Assembly (NCBI RefSeq): GCF_014174395.1
Contig: NZ_JABEQD010000003.1
Span: 310,001 to 374,000 of the forward strand
Length of the DNA: 64,000 nt
Direction: 5' to 3'
From: Gluconacetobacter aggeris
GTDB lineage: Bacteria > Pseudomonadota > Alphaproteobacteria > Acetobacterales > Acetobacteraceae
Position 1 is the first letter of the stretch, and the number at the start of each line of letters is the position of its first letter. Made by a program: the position numbers and the translations under genes. This document shows, one piece after another, positions 44,868 to 53,399 of the stretch. Below the pieces are notes generated by a model. It was not told where the DNA came from. It made no database searches and saw only the letters and a program-made list of their open reading frames with translations.

Positions 44868-45475
44868 TACAGGACTCCCCCCAGATAAACGATCGAGAAC
44901 ACGCAGACCCACACCAGGTCCAAGAAGTGCCAGAACAGACTCAGGCAGGCCAGACGACGCTGGATGGTTGCATCCAGGCCGAAATGCAGCACCTGATGAA
45001 TGATCACCGCAAGCCAGAGCAACCCGAGCGTAACGTGGATGCCATGCGTTCCGACGAGACCGAAATAGGCGGACAAGAAGGCGCTGCGATCCGGCCCGGC
45101 GTTTTCAGCGATCAGATGGACGAATTCATGGATCTCCATCCAGATAAAGGAAGCACCAAGAAGAAATGTTACAAACAGCCAGAAAATGACGCTCGTCTTC
45201 TTCTCGTTACTCAGGCCCGAGATCGCCAGCCCGAACGTGAAGCTGCTGAGCAGCAATAACAGCGTCTCCAACCCGACATAATTCAGGTCGAAAAGCGAAC
45301 CGGCTGTCGGCCCCCCGGCTGTCGCATGAGAAAGAACCCCGAAGGTCGCGAACAGGGTGGCGAAGATCAGGCAGTCCGTCATGAGATAGATCCAGAAGCC
45401 GGTAATGGCCATGGCTCCCTTCTCATGCCCATGGTCGGCGTCATGATGGGACGCCTGAACAGTGCTGTGGAGCAT
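44867..45475 (-). CDS. cyoC: Cytochrome o ubiquinol oxidase subunit III (CyoC)
   Basis: A 202-residue subunit III with five predicted helices. Family motifs are GFWIYLMTDCLIFATLFATF, SFIWMEIHEFVHL and YFGLVGTHGIHVTLGLLWL. The ATG at 45475 overlaps the cyoB stop by one base, which decides against upstream in-frame starts within cyoB. Confidence 0.95.
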   Translation of the reverse strand: MLHSTVQASHHDADHGHEKGAMAITGFWIYLMTDCLIFATLFATFGVLSHATAGGPTAGSLFDLNYVGLETLLLLLSSFTFGLAISGLSNEKKTSVIFWLFVTFLLGASFIWMEIHEFVHLIAENAGPDRSAFLSAYFGLVGTHGIHVTLGLLWLAVIIHQVLHFGLDATIQRRLACLSLFWHFLDLVWVCVFSIVYLGGVL

Positions 45476-47457
45476 CAGATCTGCCCTCCCGCTACGACCG
45501 AGGCATGGCGGGATTCTATTTCTGCCACCTCCTCGGCCGGGACGTAATAATCCACATCCGTATTGTAGGTTCGCACGATGAAACTCACGATCGCACCGAC
45601 AAAACCGATAATTGCCGGAATCCACATGTGCCAGACGAGCGAGAAGCACAGGACCAGAGCGAAGACCGAAATAACAAAGCCGGTCGCCGTGTTCCGCGGC
45701 ATGTGGATGTCTTCGTAATGCACATTCTCAGGTGCCGTTACGCCGTTGATCTTGTCGTCCCAATGCTGCTCCAGCGACGTGATGGTCGGAATCCGAGCGA
45801 AATTATAGAAGGGCACGGGTGACGGCAGGGACCATTCCAGGCTGCGACCGCCCCACGGATCTCCCGTCACGTCGGCATTCGCCTTCCGATCACGAATACT
45901 GACCGCGATCTGGATCAGGATCGCTACGATGCCAACCGCGATGAGACACGCCCCGATCAACGCGACGGTCAGGTAGGGCTGCCAATCCGGCTGATTGAAA
46001 TGATTCAAACGGCGCGTCATGCCCTTGAAACCAAGAACATACATCGGCGTCCAGGCCAGCCAATAACCGGAAAACCAGAACCAGAAGGCAATCTTTCCCC
46101 ATTTCTCGTTGAGAGCAAAGCCGAACACCTTCGGAAACCAGAAGGTCATACCGGCGAGCACACCGAAAACAGTGCCGCCGATGATGACGTTATGAAAATG
46201 CGCGACCAGGAAGAGGCTGTTATGAACAAGGAAGTCGACGCCCGGGATCGCGAGCATGACGCCGGTCATACCGCCGAATGCAAAGGTCGCCATGAAGCCG
46301 ATGGACCAGAGCATGGACGAATGATAGCGGACCCGGCCCCGATACATGGTGAACAACCAGTTGAACAGCTTCACACCGGTCGGGATCGAAATGAGCGTGG
46401 TCATGATGCCGAAGAACGCGTTGACGTTGGCACCGGAGCCCATGGTGAAGAAATGATGCAGCCAGACGAAGAATGACATCACACCGATGGCTGAGGTCGC
46501 ATACACCATGGATTTGTAGCCAAACAGAGGCTTGCCCGAAAATGTCGCAACGACTTCGGAAAAGACGCCAAATGCCGGCAGAATCAGGACGTAGACCTCA
46601 GGATGCCCCCATACCCAGATGAGATTGATGTACATCATCGCATTTCCACCAAGCTCGTTGGTGAAGAAATGCATTCCCAGATAGCGGTCCGCCGTCAGAA
46701 GCGCCAGCGTCGCCGTCAGGACGGGGAAAATCGCAACGATCAGAATGTTCGTGATCAAGGCCGTCCATGTGAACACCGGCATCTTCATGAGCGTCATGCC
46801 CGGAGCACGCATCTTCAGGATCGTCATCAGGAAATTGATCCCTGATATCGTGGTTCCCAGACCGGAGAGCTGAAGGGCCCAGATATAATAATCGACACCG
46901 ACTGTCGGGCTGTAGCCGAGTTCGGAAAGCGGCGGATAGGCCACCCAGCCCACAGCTGCGAAATCGCCGACGAACAGCGACATCATCACAAGCGTGCCGC
47001 CCATCACCGTCAGCCAGAAACTCAATGAGTTCAGGAACGGGTAGGCCACATCCCGTGCGCCAATCTGCAAGGGTACCACAAAATTCATGAGACCGAGAAT
47101 GAACGGGGTCGCCATGAAGAAGATCATGATCGTACCATGCGCGGTAAAGATCTGATCGTAATGGTGGGGTGGCAGATACCCCGGCGATCCGGCAGAGGCC
47201 AGGGATTGCTGAAGCCGCATCATGATGGCATCCGCAAATCCGCGCAGCAGCATAATGAGTGCAAAGATGATGTACATCACACCGATCTTCTTGTGATCGA
47301 CGGATGTTATCCATTCACTCCACAGATATTTCCATTTTCCATAATACGAAACCAGGCCCAGGATCGCACAGCCTAAGATCGCAACAGCCGCGAATGTCCA
47401 TACGATAATGGGTTGCTCGAGCGGTATCGCATCGAGCGTGAGCTTCCCGAACATCAT
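45475..47457 (-). CDS. cyoB: Cytochrome o ubiquinol oxidase subunit I (CyoB)
   Basis: A 660-residue haem-copper oxidase subunit I, matching the usual CyoB length. Haem and copper ligands are in [25 protein letters not shown] (the His-Tyr crosslink site), FVWLHHFFT and [11 protein letters not shown]. The enzyme pumps protons while oxidising ubiquinol. Two adjacent ATG codons overlap the cyoA stop; the first (47457) is used. The bo3 oxidase is cyanide-sensitive, unlike CioAB, so two branches with opposite sensitivity are encoded side by side. Confidence 0.97.
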   Translation of the reverse strand: MMFGKLTLDAIPLEQPIIVWTFAAVAILGCAILGLVSYYGKWKYLWSEWITSVDHKKIGVMYIIFALIMLLRGFADAIMMRLQQSLASAGSPGYLPPHHYDQIFTAHGTIMIFFMATPFILGLMNFVVPLQIGARDVAYPFLNSLSFWLTVMGGTLVMMSLFVGDFAAVGWVAYPPLSELGYSPTVGVDYYIWALQLSGLGTTISGINFLMTILKMRAPGMTLMKMPVFTWTALITNILIVAIFPVLTATLALLTADRYLGMHFFTNELGGNAMMYINLIWVWGHPEVYVLILPAFGVFSEVVATFSGKPLFGYKSMVYATSAIGVMSFFVWLHHFFTMGSGANVNAFFGIMTTLISIPTGVKLFNWLFTMYRGRVRYHSSMLWSIGFMATFAFGGMTGVMLAIPGVDFLVHNSLFLVAHFHNVIIGGTVFGVLAGMTFWFPKVFGFALNEKWGKIAFWFWFSGYWLAWTPMYVLGFKGMTRRLNHFNQPDWQPYLTVALIGACLIAVGIVAILIQIAVSIRDRKANADVTGDPWGGRSLEWSLPSPVPFYNFARIPTITSLEQHWDDKINGVTAPENVHYEDIHMPRNTATGFVISVFALVLCFSLVWHMWIPAIIGFVGAIVSFIVRTYNTDVDYYVPAEEVAEIESRHASVVAGGQI

Positions 47458-48365
47458 TGATTCTCCATCACTGCGGCATGGACGTCGCATCGGGTTACAT
47501 CGCCGACACGCCGCAGGGAATTCTGCATCCGGCAGTCGTACTGTGTAGTAATGTCCCCAAACAGGTGTGGCGCGACATGGCCGTAGAGCGCTTCGGGGTT
47601 GTCTTCGCTATCTTTCCGCAAACCCAGATAGGCATCGCCATCCAGGGTGGCCGAAGATGCATGGGCCGTCTGCAGCCAGGCGGCGAATTGATCATCCGTC
47701 AGGACATGCGTCGGAAACTGCATTCCGGAGAAGCCGGGACCACTGAACGCAGTAGAACGACCCATATAGGTACCCGGCACTGTGCCCATCAGATGAAGCT
47801 GCGTTTCCATCCCCGCCATGGCGTAAACCTGGCTACCGAGCTGTGGGATGAAGAAGGAATTCATCATCGAGTCGGACGTCAGATGGAAATTGATCGGCCG
47901 GTCTACTGGAATACTCAGGGTATTAACCGTCGCGACCCCGTATTCCGGATAGATGAAAAGCCATTTCCAGTTCAGCGCCACCACGTCCACCTCGACTGCC
48001 GGCCGGCCGGCAACCAGCGGCTTGTAGGGGTCGAGTTCATGGGTGGTGCGCCAGATCGTCCAACCAAGGAACGAGATAACCACGATCGGGATCGACCACA
48101 CGACAACTTCGACCCCGGTCGAATGGGCCCATGTCGGTGCATACGTCGCATTTCTGTTGCTGGCCCGATATCGCCAGGCAAAAAACATGGAAAGTCCGAC
48201 CACCGGGATGACCACGCAAAGCATGATCCCCATACTAAGCAGGATCAGCGATTTTTCATGTTCACCAATCGTGCCCTTTGGTGAAAGCAATTCCAAATTG
48301 CTACATCCGCCTAGGACCAAGGTGAATATACTTGATCCTAGGTATCGATATTTCTTGTATGACAT
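47454..48365 (-). CDS. cyoA: Cytochrome o ubiquinol oxidase subunit II (CyoA)
   Basis: A 303-residue lipoprotein subunit. The lipobox is LVLGGCSN near residue 21; two helices follow, then the cupredoxin domain ([38 protein letters not shown]). The copper ligands of cytochrome c oxidases are absent, as expected for a quinol oxidase. It is the first gene of cyoABCD, and its promoter region is shared with the divergent hemA gene. Confidence 0.96.
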   Translation of the reverse strand: MSYKKYRYLGSSIFTLVLGGCSNLELLSPKGTIGEHEKSLILLSMGIMLCVVIPVVGLSMFFAWRYRASNRNATYAPTWAHSTGVEVVVWSIPIVVISFLGWTIWRTTHELDPYKPLVAGRPAVEVDVVALNWKWLFIYPEYGVATVNTLSIPVDRPINFHLTSDSMMNSFFIPQLGSQVYAMAGMETQLHLMGTVPGTYMGRSTAFSGPGFSGMQFPTHVLTDDQFAAWLQTAHASSATLDGDAYLGLRKDSEDNPEALYGHVAPHLFGDITTQYDCRMQNSLRRVGDVTRCDVHAAVMENQ

Positions 48366-49019
48366 CGTATCCTCTATTCGGAATTCCGGCAGCGCCCATG
48401 TCGCGCCCTGCCGGCACCCGAACTCCTTCGTGACAGCGATCCACTCCGCTCGCTGGCCAGACGTGCTTCCTCATGCCGATCGCGATGCGAGGACAGCGCG
48501 TGGCCGCAAAGCCGTCCACGGCGGCCCGATCACAGAGCGACAGGCTTCTCCGCCCCGTTCGATCAGGCGGATATCCGCAAAACTCCCATTCACCTTACAA
48601 TATCGTCAGCGAGCCAGTTCGCGATGGGTGCGCATCGGCGATTGCCCATACACAAGGCCTATATAACAAAGATAACACACATACAATAATGCAGATATGA
48701 GGGTGCAGAATCCCCTTTATGCACATACACGCGCACCGGCATTCGTGTATCTCTCTGTGTCTTTGGCTGCTGGCAGCAAGCCTCGGTCATCTCCTGACCG
48801 AGGGAATAACGATGCCCTCACACGCATAAAAGATATTTTTTATAATAAAATCAATATACTAAATAAAAAAATAACGCCATAACCCACCATCCCGGGACTT
48901 GGGCGCAACCTCAGAGACACATCGGCGGAACTCGTGAAAGGCTTGCATTGTATGCATCAAAAGCATACACACATGAAGGTGGGAACCATACTCTCGAAAT
49001 CTCAAGGCAGGTGACTATC
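48366..49019. promoter_or_regulatory. Long cyoA/hemA divergent regulatory region
   Basis: About 650 bp without a gene. On the cyo side CATAC half-sites stand at 48647, 48680 (33 bp apart) and 48724. In the middle CCTCGGTCA-N5-TGACCGAGG (48781-48803) is a perfect 9-bp hairpin with no T-run, so not an ordinary terminator. A strongly AT-rich block follows (48828-48872) with a TATACT element at about 48854. On the hemA side the palindrome GTATGC-N7-GCATAC occupies 48950-48968. The size and layout suggest a complex promoter or a small untranslated RNA. Confidence 0.5.
48950..48968. promoter_or_regulatory. GTATGC-N7-GCATAC palindrome before hemA
   Basis: A perfect 6-bp inverted repeat with a 7-bp spacer (ATCAAAA), about 52 bp before the hemA start. 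An identical palindrome with the same spacer length lies at 53368-53386 before mocR3. It is the best candidate operator for one of the MocR regulators. Confidence 0.6.
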
Positions 49020-50240
49020 GTGGATTACGAGGCGACATTTCAGACCATCCTTTCGACCATGCGGCAGGATGGACGGTACCGGAACTTCATCACACTGGAG
49101 CGGATCGTCGGCGCATTCCCGACGGCGCGTTGGCATCGTCCCGATGGCACGGTCCAGAATGTCACCATCTGGTGCAGCAATGATTATCTCGGCATCGGCC
49201 AGCATCCCGTCATTGTGGGGGAGATGCATGAGGCGCTGGATCGCATGGGGGCAGGTGCAGGCGGCACACGAAACATTTCCGGCACGACACGCCCTCATGT
49301 CGAACTGGAGGCAGAACTCGCCGACCTGCATGGCAAGGATGCCGCGCTGGTCTTCACCTCCGGCTGGATTTCAAACCTCGCGACACTCGGCACCCTGGGC
49401 CAGGTTCTGCCCAACTGCGCAATATTTTCGGACGCGCTGAACCATAACTCCATGATCGAGGGCATTCGAAGGTCGGGGGCAGAGCGGTTTATCTTCAAAC
49501 ACAATGATGCCGCACATCTCGATGCTCTTATGAGCAGCATCGATCCCGATCGACCGAAGATTGTTGCCTTCGAAAGCGTCTACAGTATGGACGGCGACAT
49601 CGCGCCAATTGCAGAATTATGTGATGTCGCGGAAAAATATGGAGCTATTACCTATCTGGATGAAGTACATGCCGTTGGGTTATATGGTCCGCATGGCGGA
49701 GGCATCGCCGAACGCGAAGGTCTAGCCGACCGGATCACGATCATTGAAGGCACTCTTGCCAAAGCGTTCGGGGTCATGGGCGGGTATATTGCCGGCTCCA
49801 CAGCGCTGATCGACGTTATCCGCAGTCTGGGCAGCAGCTTCATCTTCACGACGTCGTTATGCCCTCACATCGCCGCGGGCGCGCTGGCTGCAATTCGGCA
49901 TGTGCGCGCGACACCCACCCTGCGCCATGAGTTGATGGCAAATGCCGAGCGACTCAAGGCGATGTTTGTTAACGCCGGTCTCCCTGTCCTCGACTCGCCA
50001 AGCCACATTCTACCCCTGATGGTACGGGACGCTCATCTGTGCCGACGCCTGAGCGAGACGCTTCTGCATGAGCACGGAATGTATGTCCAGCCAATCAACT
50101 ACCCCACGGTTCCAGCAGGCCAGGAAAGGCTGCGCATCACACCGACGCCCTTCCACACGGAAGAGCACATGCACAACCTGATTGCAGCGCTCCTCGTTGC
50201 AGGGCGCCAACTGGGATGGCCTCTGTCCTCTGCATCCTGA
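49020..50240 (+). CDS. hemA: 5-aminolevulinate synthase
   Basis: A 406-residue PLP enzyme condensing glycine and succinyl-CoA, the first step of haem synthesis in alphaproteobacteria. The GTG at 49020 is chosen because it gives the family N-terminus ([10 protein letters not shown]) and puts the PLP lysine at 248 in GTLAKAFG, as in Rhodobacter. Other motifs are [31 protein letters not shown] and [19 protein letters not shown] 9 bp upstream is also possible. Placed between cyo and the sirohaem reductase gene, it probably meets the haem demand of newly made oxidases. It may be a second copy. Confidence 0.95.
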   Translation: MDYEATFQTILSTMRQDGRYRNFITLERIVGAFPTARWHRPDGTVQNVTIWCSNDYLGIGQHPVIVGEMHEALDRMGAGAGGTRNISGTTRPHVELEAELADLHGKDAALVFTSGWISNLATLGTLGQVLPNCAIFSDALNHNSMIEGIRRSGAERFIFKHNDAAHLDALMSSIDPDRPKIVAFESVYSMDGDIAPIAELCDVAEKYGAITYLDEVHAVGLYGPHGGGIAEREGLADRITIIEGTLAKAFGVMGGYIAGSTALIDVIRSLGSSFIFTTSLCPHIAAGALAAIRHVRATPTLRHELMANAERLKAMFVNAGLPVLDSPSHILPLMVRDAHLCRRLSETLLHEHGMYVQPINYPTVPAGQERLRITPTPFHTEEHMHNLIAALLVAGRQLGWPLSSAS

Positions 50241-50264
50241 TCGCCTTGCTACAGGAGATACCTC

Positions 50265-52277
50265 ATGACCTTTCACATCGTCACGGCTAACCGCCTCTGC
50301 GACGGTTCCGTGGTCTGGTTGGACGCTTCGGGAAACTGGGGAGAAAATATCGGTGCCGCCGCGTCGATGGATGAGGCCGATGCAGCGAGCACAGTTGTCA
50401 CCCTTCAGCGCCGTGACAGGAATATCGTCGTTGATGTTCGCAGCATTCCGGCGGAAGCTGGTGAGAATCACCCGCGCCCGCTGAGCCAGCGCGAGCAGTT
50501 GCGGGCAAGCGGACCGAGCGTTCGCCCCGACCTCCGCCATCTACGCTCCGGCACGTGTGAGGAGGTCGGTATCCGTCCCGTTCCTCCATCGACATTTTCC
50601 ACTTCACCTCATGCCGGAACATATCGCTACGATGAATTCGATCGTCAGTTTCTGCGCGATCGTGCCGCACAATTCGGCGACCAGGTCCAGCGGCGCATCG
50701 CCGGTGAATTGACTGAGGAGGAATTCAAGCCGCTGCGACTGATGAATGGGCTCTATCTCCAGCTTCACGGCTACATGTTGCGCGTAGCCCTGCCCTACGG
50801 TGTTCTCAGCGCTGTGCAGATGCGCCAACTCGCTTATATCGCCCGTCATTTCGATCGCGGCTACGGACATTTCACGACACGACAGAACATCCAGTTCAAT
50901 TGGCCTCGCCTGGTCGACGTCCCGGACATTCTTGCCATTCTCGCAGAAGCCGACCTGCACGCGATTCAAACGAGCGGGAACTGCGTACGTAACGTCACAA
51001 CTGACCATTTTGCCGGTGCGGCAGCGGAGGAGATCGTCGACCCGCGCCTCTATGCCGAGATCTTGCGTCAATGGTCGACTGACCACCCGGAATTCACCTA
51101 TCTGCCCCGCAAATTCAAGATCGCCATCACAGGCAGTCCGCAAGACCGGGCAGCGGTGCGTTTGCACGATATTGGCATCCTAGCCCGCCGAGACGCAGAG
51201 GGTAATCCCGGATTTCAGATCTTTGCCGGCGGCGGCCTCGGCCGCACGCCGGTTGTCGGCACGAAGGTCAAGGACTGGCTACCGGTTCGAGACCTGCTGC
51301 GTTACGTCGAGGCCGTGCTACGTGTCTACAATGCACTCGGCCGCCGGGACAATATCTACAAGGCTCGGATAAAGATTCTGCTCCGTGACATGCATCCCGA
51401 ACAATTCATCGAGATGATCGAGAGTGAATTCACCAGCATGCCCACGGATTACTGCTTACTGTCTCCCGATATTGTCGCAGCCGTCGCTGCGCGGTTCGTC
51501 GCCCCACCTTTTCTGGACTTCCCCCCCGACACGCGGATTGATAGGACGACCGGGAATGCGGAACCGAGCTTCAAAGCCTGGGTCCGCACCAATACACACC
51601 CACACCGACGCTCCGGCTATGTCAGCACGGTGATTTCGCTAAAGCCGCCCGGCGGCATTCCGGGCGATGCAAGCGCCGATGAAATGGAAACGATTGCCGA
51701 ACTCGCCGACCGATTTTCCTTTGGCGAAATCCGCATTTCCCACGAACAGAATGTCATTCTGCCACATGTGCGCCAAAACGCGTTACATGCGCTATGGCAG
51801 GCCCTGGTCCGTGGCGGGTTGGCCACAGGCAATATCGGCCTCGCGACCAATATCATCGCGTGCCCCGGCATGGATTATTGCAGCCTTGCGACGGCGCGAT
51901 CGATCCCGATCGCGCAGAGAATTACCGAACGCTTTGCTCGACCGGACCGGCTGGCCGAAATTGGCCCCCTGGACCTGAATATCTCCGGATGCATCAATGC
52001 ATGCAGCCATCATCACATTGGGCATATCGGGTTACTCGGCGTCGATCGCAACGGCGAGGAGGTGTACCAGATCACACTGGGTGGCTCAGGCGAGGAGAAT
52101 GCCTCGATCGGCACGATTATAGGGCCCGCGGTGAAAGCGGACGATGTGCCCGATGCCATCGAAGCCATTATCGATGCCTATATTGTGCGACGCGCCGACG
52201 ACGAACGGTTCATCGAAACTTATCGACGCGTCGGCATGGAACCATTCAAGGAGGCCGTTTATGGCGCTCGTCGATAA
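50265..52277 (+). CDS. DUF2849 - sirohaem nitrite/sulfite reductase fusion
   Basis: A 670-residue protein. Residues 1-90 match DUF2849 (HIVTANRLCDGSVVWLDASGNW), normally a separate small protein encoded next to cysI in alphaproteobacteria. From about 115 it is a ferredoxin-type sirohaem reductase: GHFTTRQNIQFNW, TSGNCVRNVTTD, LPRKFKIAITG. The [4Fe-4S]-sirohaem cysteines are Cys533, Cys539, Cys576 and Cys580 (CPGMDYC and GCINACSHHH). It reduces sulfite or nitrite by six electrons. PA4130, a similar reductase in Pseudomonas aeruginosa, sits in a cyanide-inducible cluster with a MocR regulator. It is 24 bp after hemA and overlaps DUF934 by 17 bp. Confidence 0.9.
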   Translation: MTFHIVTANRLCDGSVVWLDASGNWGENIGAAASMDEADAASTVVTLQRRDRNIVVDVRSIPAEAGENHPRPLSQREQLRASGPSVRPDLRHLRSGTCEEVGIRPVPPSTFSTSPHAGTYRYDEFDRQFLRDRAAQFGDQVQRRIAGELTEEEFKPLRLMNGLYLQLHGYMLRVALPYGVLSAVQMRQLAYIARHFDRGYGHFTTRQNIQFNWPRLVDVPDILAILAEADLHAIQTSGNCVRNVTTDHFAGAAAEEIVDPRLYAEILRQWSTDHPEFTYLPRKFKIAITGSPQDRAAVRLHDIGILARRDAEGNPGFQIFAGGGLGRTPVVGTKVKDWLPVRDLLRYVEAVLRVYNALGRRDNIYKARIKILLRDMHPEQFIEMIESEFTSMPTDYCLLSPDIVAAVAARFVAPPFLDFPPDTRIDRTTGNAEPSFKAWVRTNTHPHRRSGYVSTVISLKPPGGIPGDASADEMETIAELADRFSFGEIRISHEQNVILPHVRQNALHALWQALVRGGLATGNIGLATNIIACPGMDYCSLATARSIPIAQRITERFARPDRLAEIGPLDLNISGCINACSHHHIGHIGLLGVDRNGEEVYQITLGGSGEENASIGTIIGPAVKADDVPDAIEAIIDAYIVRRADDERFIETYRRVGMEPFKEAVYGARR

Positions 52278-52797
52278 ACACGGAGACGCGATCGAGGATC
52301 GGTGGCACTACCCATCGCCTGCAGACAGCAGCACACAGGGGCATCCCTATTTCCATATGGTGGAGCCGTTTCATATTATTCCGCTGCAGCAACTCGTTGC
52401 GATCGGTCCTCGATTGCAAGTCTTTCCTCCTGCCGGAACACTCGTGCCCAACGATGCCCCCCTCGCGATGCTGCGGCCCTTCCTCGACCGACTCGACTTG
52501 ATCGCCGTGGAATTTCCGAAATTCCGCGACGGCCGTGGCTTTACCCTGGCTCGCACTCTCCGTGAGCGACATGTTTTCAAAGGCGATATCCGTGCAATCG
52601 GGCATATTCTGCCCGATCAATTCAGGGCTCTCATCCTGTGCGGATTTTCAACGGTCGTCACGCCGGATGACCACCCACCTGAACAATGGAGTCGCACTTT
52701 ACGTTCGCTCTCCTCTCCGGACAGCAGCACCCCGCTACTGAACAGACTGATCGGGAGGCGGGCCCTGTCCCGTGAATATGTCGCGGAAAGTGAATGA
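52261..52797 (+). CDS. DUF934 family protein
   Basis: A 178-residue protein with the DUF934 core (VEFPKFRDGRGFTLARTLRER, GDIRAIGHILPDQF). DUF934 genes accompany assimilatory sulfite reductase genes; the function is unknown, perhaps electron delivery or complex assembly. The ATG at 52261 has a strong AGGAGG 7 bp upstream and overlaps the reductase gene by 17 bp. The usual partner cysH is not present. Confidence 0.9.
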   Translation: MALVDKHGDAIEDRWHYPSPADSSTQGHPYFHMVEPFHIIPLQQLVAIGPRLQVFPPAGTLVPNDAPLAMLRPFLDRLDLIAVEFPKFRDGRGFTLARTLRERHVFKGDIRAIGHILPDQFRALILCGFSTVVTPDDHPPEQWSRTLRSLSSPDSSTPLLNRLIGRRALSREYVAESE

Positions 52798-52798
52798 C

Positions 52799-53179
52799 AT
52801 GAATTTGATCGATCCAGAGGGGGCACAACGCCTTGCCCAGTTACTCAGACTGCTCGGAATCCCGCGCCGACTCCAGATTCTTAGCCTCTTACTCGAAGGA
52901 TCTTTCTCCGTCGGCGAGATCAAGGCCCGAACCGGAATCGGCCAACCCGTACTCAGTCAGCAACTCGGTGACTTACGTCGCGGCGGCATTATCATGCCAC
53001 GGCGCCAGTCCCAGATGATCTACTATTCCATCGTAAATGAAAGCGTAGCCAGAAGCGTCCGAACCATGCTCTCATTACTTGAGCCGGGCCGGGCGTTCGC
53101 ATCGACGGTCGATATCGCATCGCCGGGAGTGCCTCGAAGAATGAGCGCTCACTCGGCTCATGGTAATCTGCCGTCCTGA
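52799..53179 (+). CDS. ArsR-type winged helix regulator without cysteines
   Basis: A 126-residue ArsR/SmtB-like regulator (RLLGIPRRLQILSLLLEGSFSVGEI, then TGIGQPVLSQQLGDLRRGGIIMPRRQSQMIYYSI). No cysteine occurs anywhere, so it cannot sense metals or persulfide through thiols as SqrR/BigR do. The ATG at 52799 follows the DUF934 stop by 1 bp; another in-frame ATG at 52778 would overlap. It is the last gene of the hemA-reductase-DUF934 operon and may control it. Confidence 0.85.
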   Translation: MNLIDPEGAQRLAQLLRLLGIPRRLQILSLLLEGSFSVGEIKARTGIGQPVLSQQLGDLRRGGIIMPRRQSQMIYYSIVNESVARSVRTMLSLLEPGRAFASTVDIASPGVPRRMSAHSAHGNLPS

Positions 53180-53194
53180 GAGTATACGGTGTGA

Positions 53195-53317
53195 TCAAGC
53201 GGTTTTGGCATCCACAGGCGGTTGTCCCGCAACAGTGCGTTGGGCGAGAACGATCAGTTTTCGCATGACGGCGGTAATGGCGACACGCAGGCGAACCAGA
53301 TATCCAGACAGGTCCAT
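53195..53317 (-). pseudogene. IS110-family transposase C-terminal scrap
   Basis: The minus frame ends with VRLRVAITAVMRKLIVLAQR, followed by about 15 residues and a stop, resembling the last helix of IS110/IS1111 transposases (VALTAcMRKLL). Only 40 codons remain. It occupies the gap between the ArsR-type gene and the mocR3 promoter. The call rests on a single short motif. Confidence 0.45.
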
Positions 53318-53349
53318 AGAGCGCCCGGTTCCCTCTTCTCAATTGAGGC

Positions 53350-53386
53350 CATACATAATATAGTTTTGTATGCATATATCGCATAC
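53350..53386. promoter_or_regulatory. mocR3 operator: GTATGC-N7-GCATAC palindrome plus flanking CATAC
   Basis: The palindrome spans 53368-53386 with spacer ATATATC. A further CATAC lies at 53350, 32 bp from the one at 53382. It ends 13 bp before the mocR3 start codon, so bound protein would block transcription or translation initiation: autoregulation is likely. It matches the hemA site base for base outside the spacer. Confidence 0.6.
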
Positions 53387-53399
53387 GGGACAAAATAAA

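Noticed and set aside
48781-48803. Transcription terminator in the cyoA-hemA gap
   Set aside because: The stem is perfect but no T-run follows on either strand and neither flanking gene ends here; kept as an unexplained hairpin.
48697-48882. 61-codon plus-strand frame in the cyoA-hemA gap
   Set aside because: Mixed composition crossing the hairpin and AT-rich block, with no family similarity or Shine-Dalgarno site.
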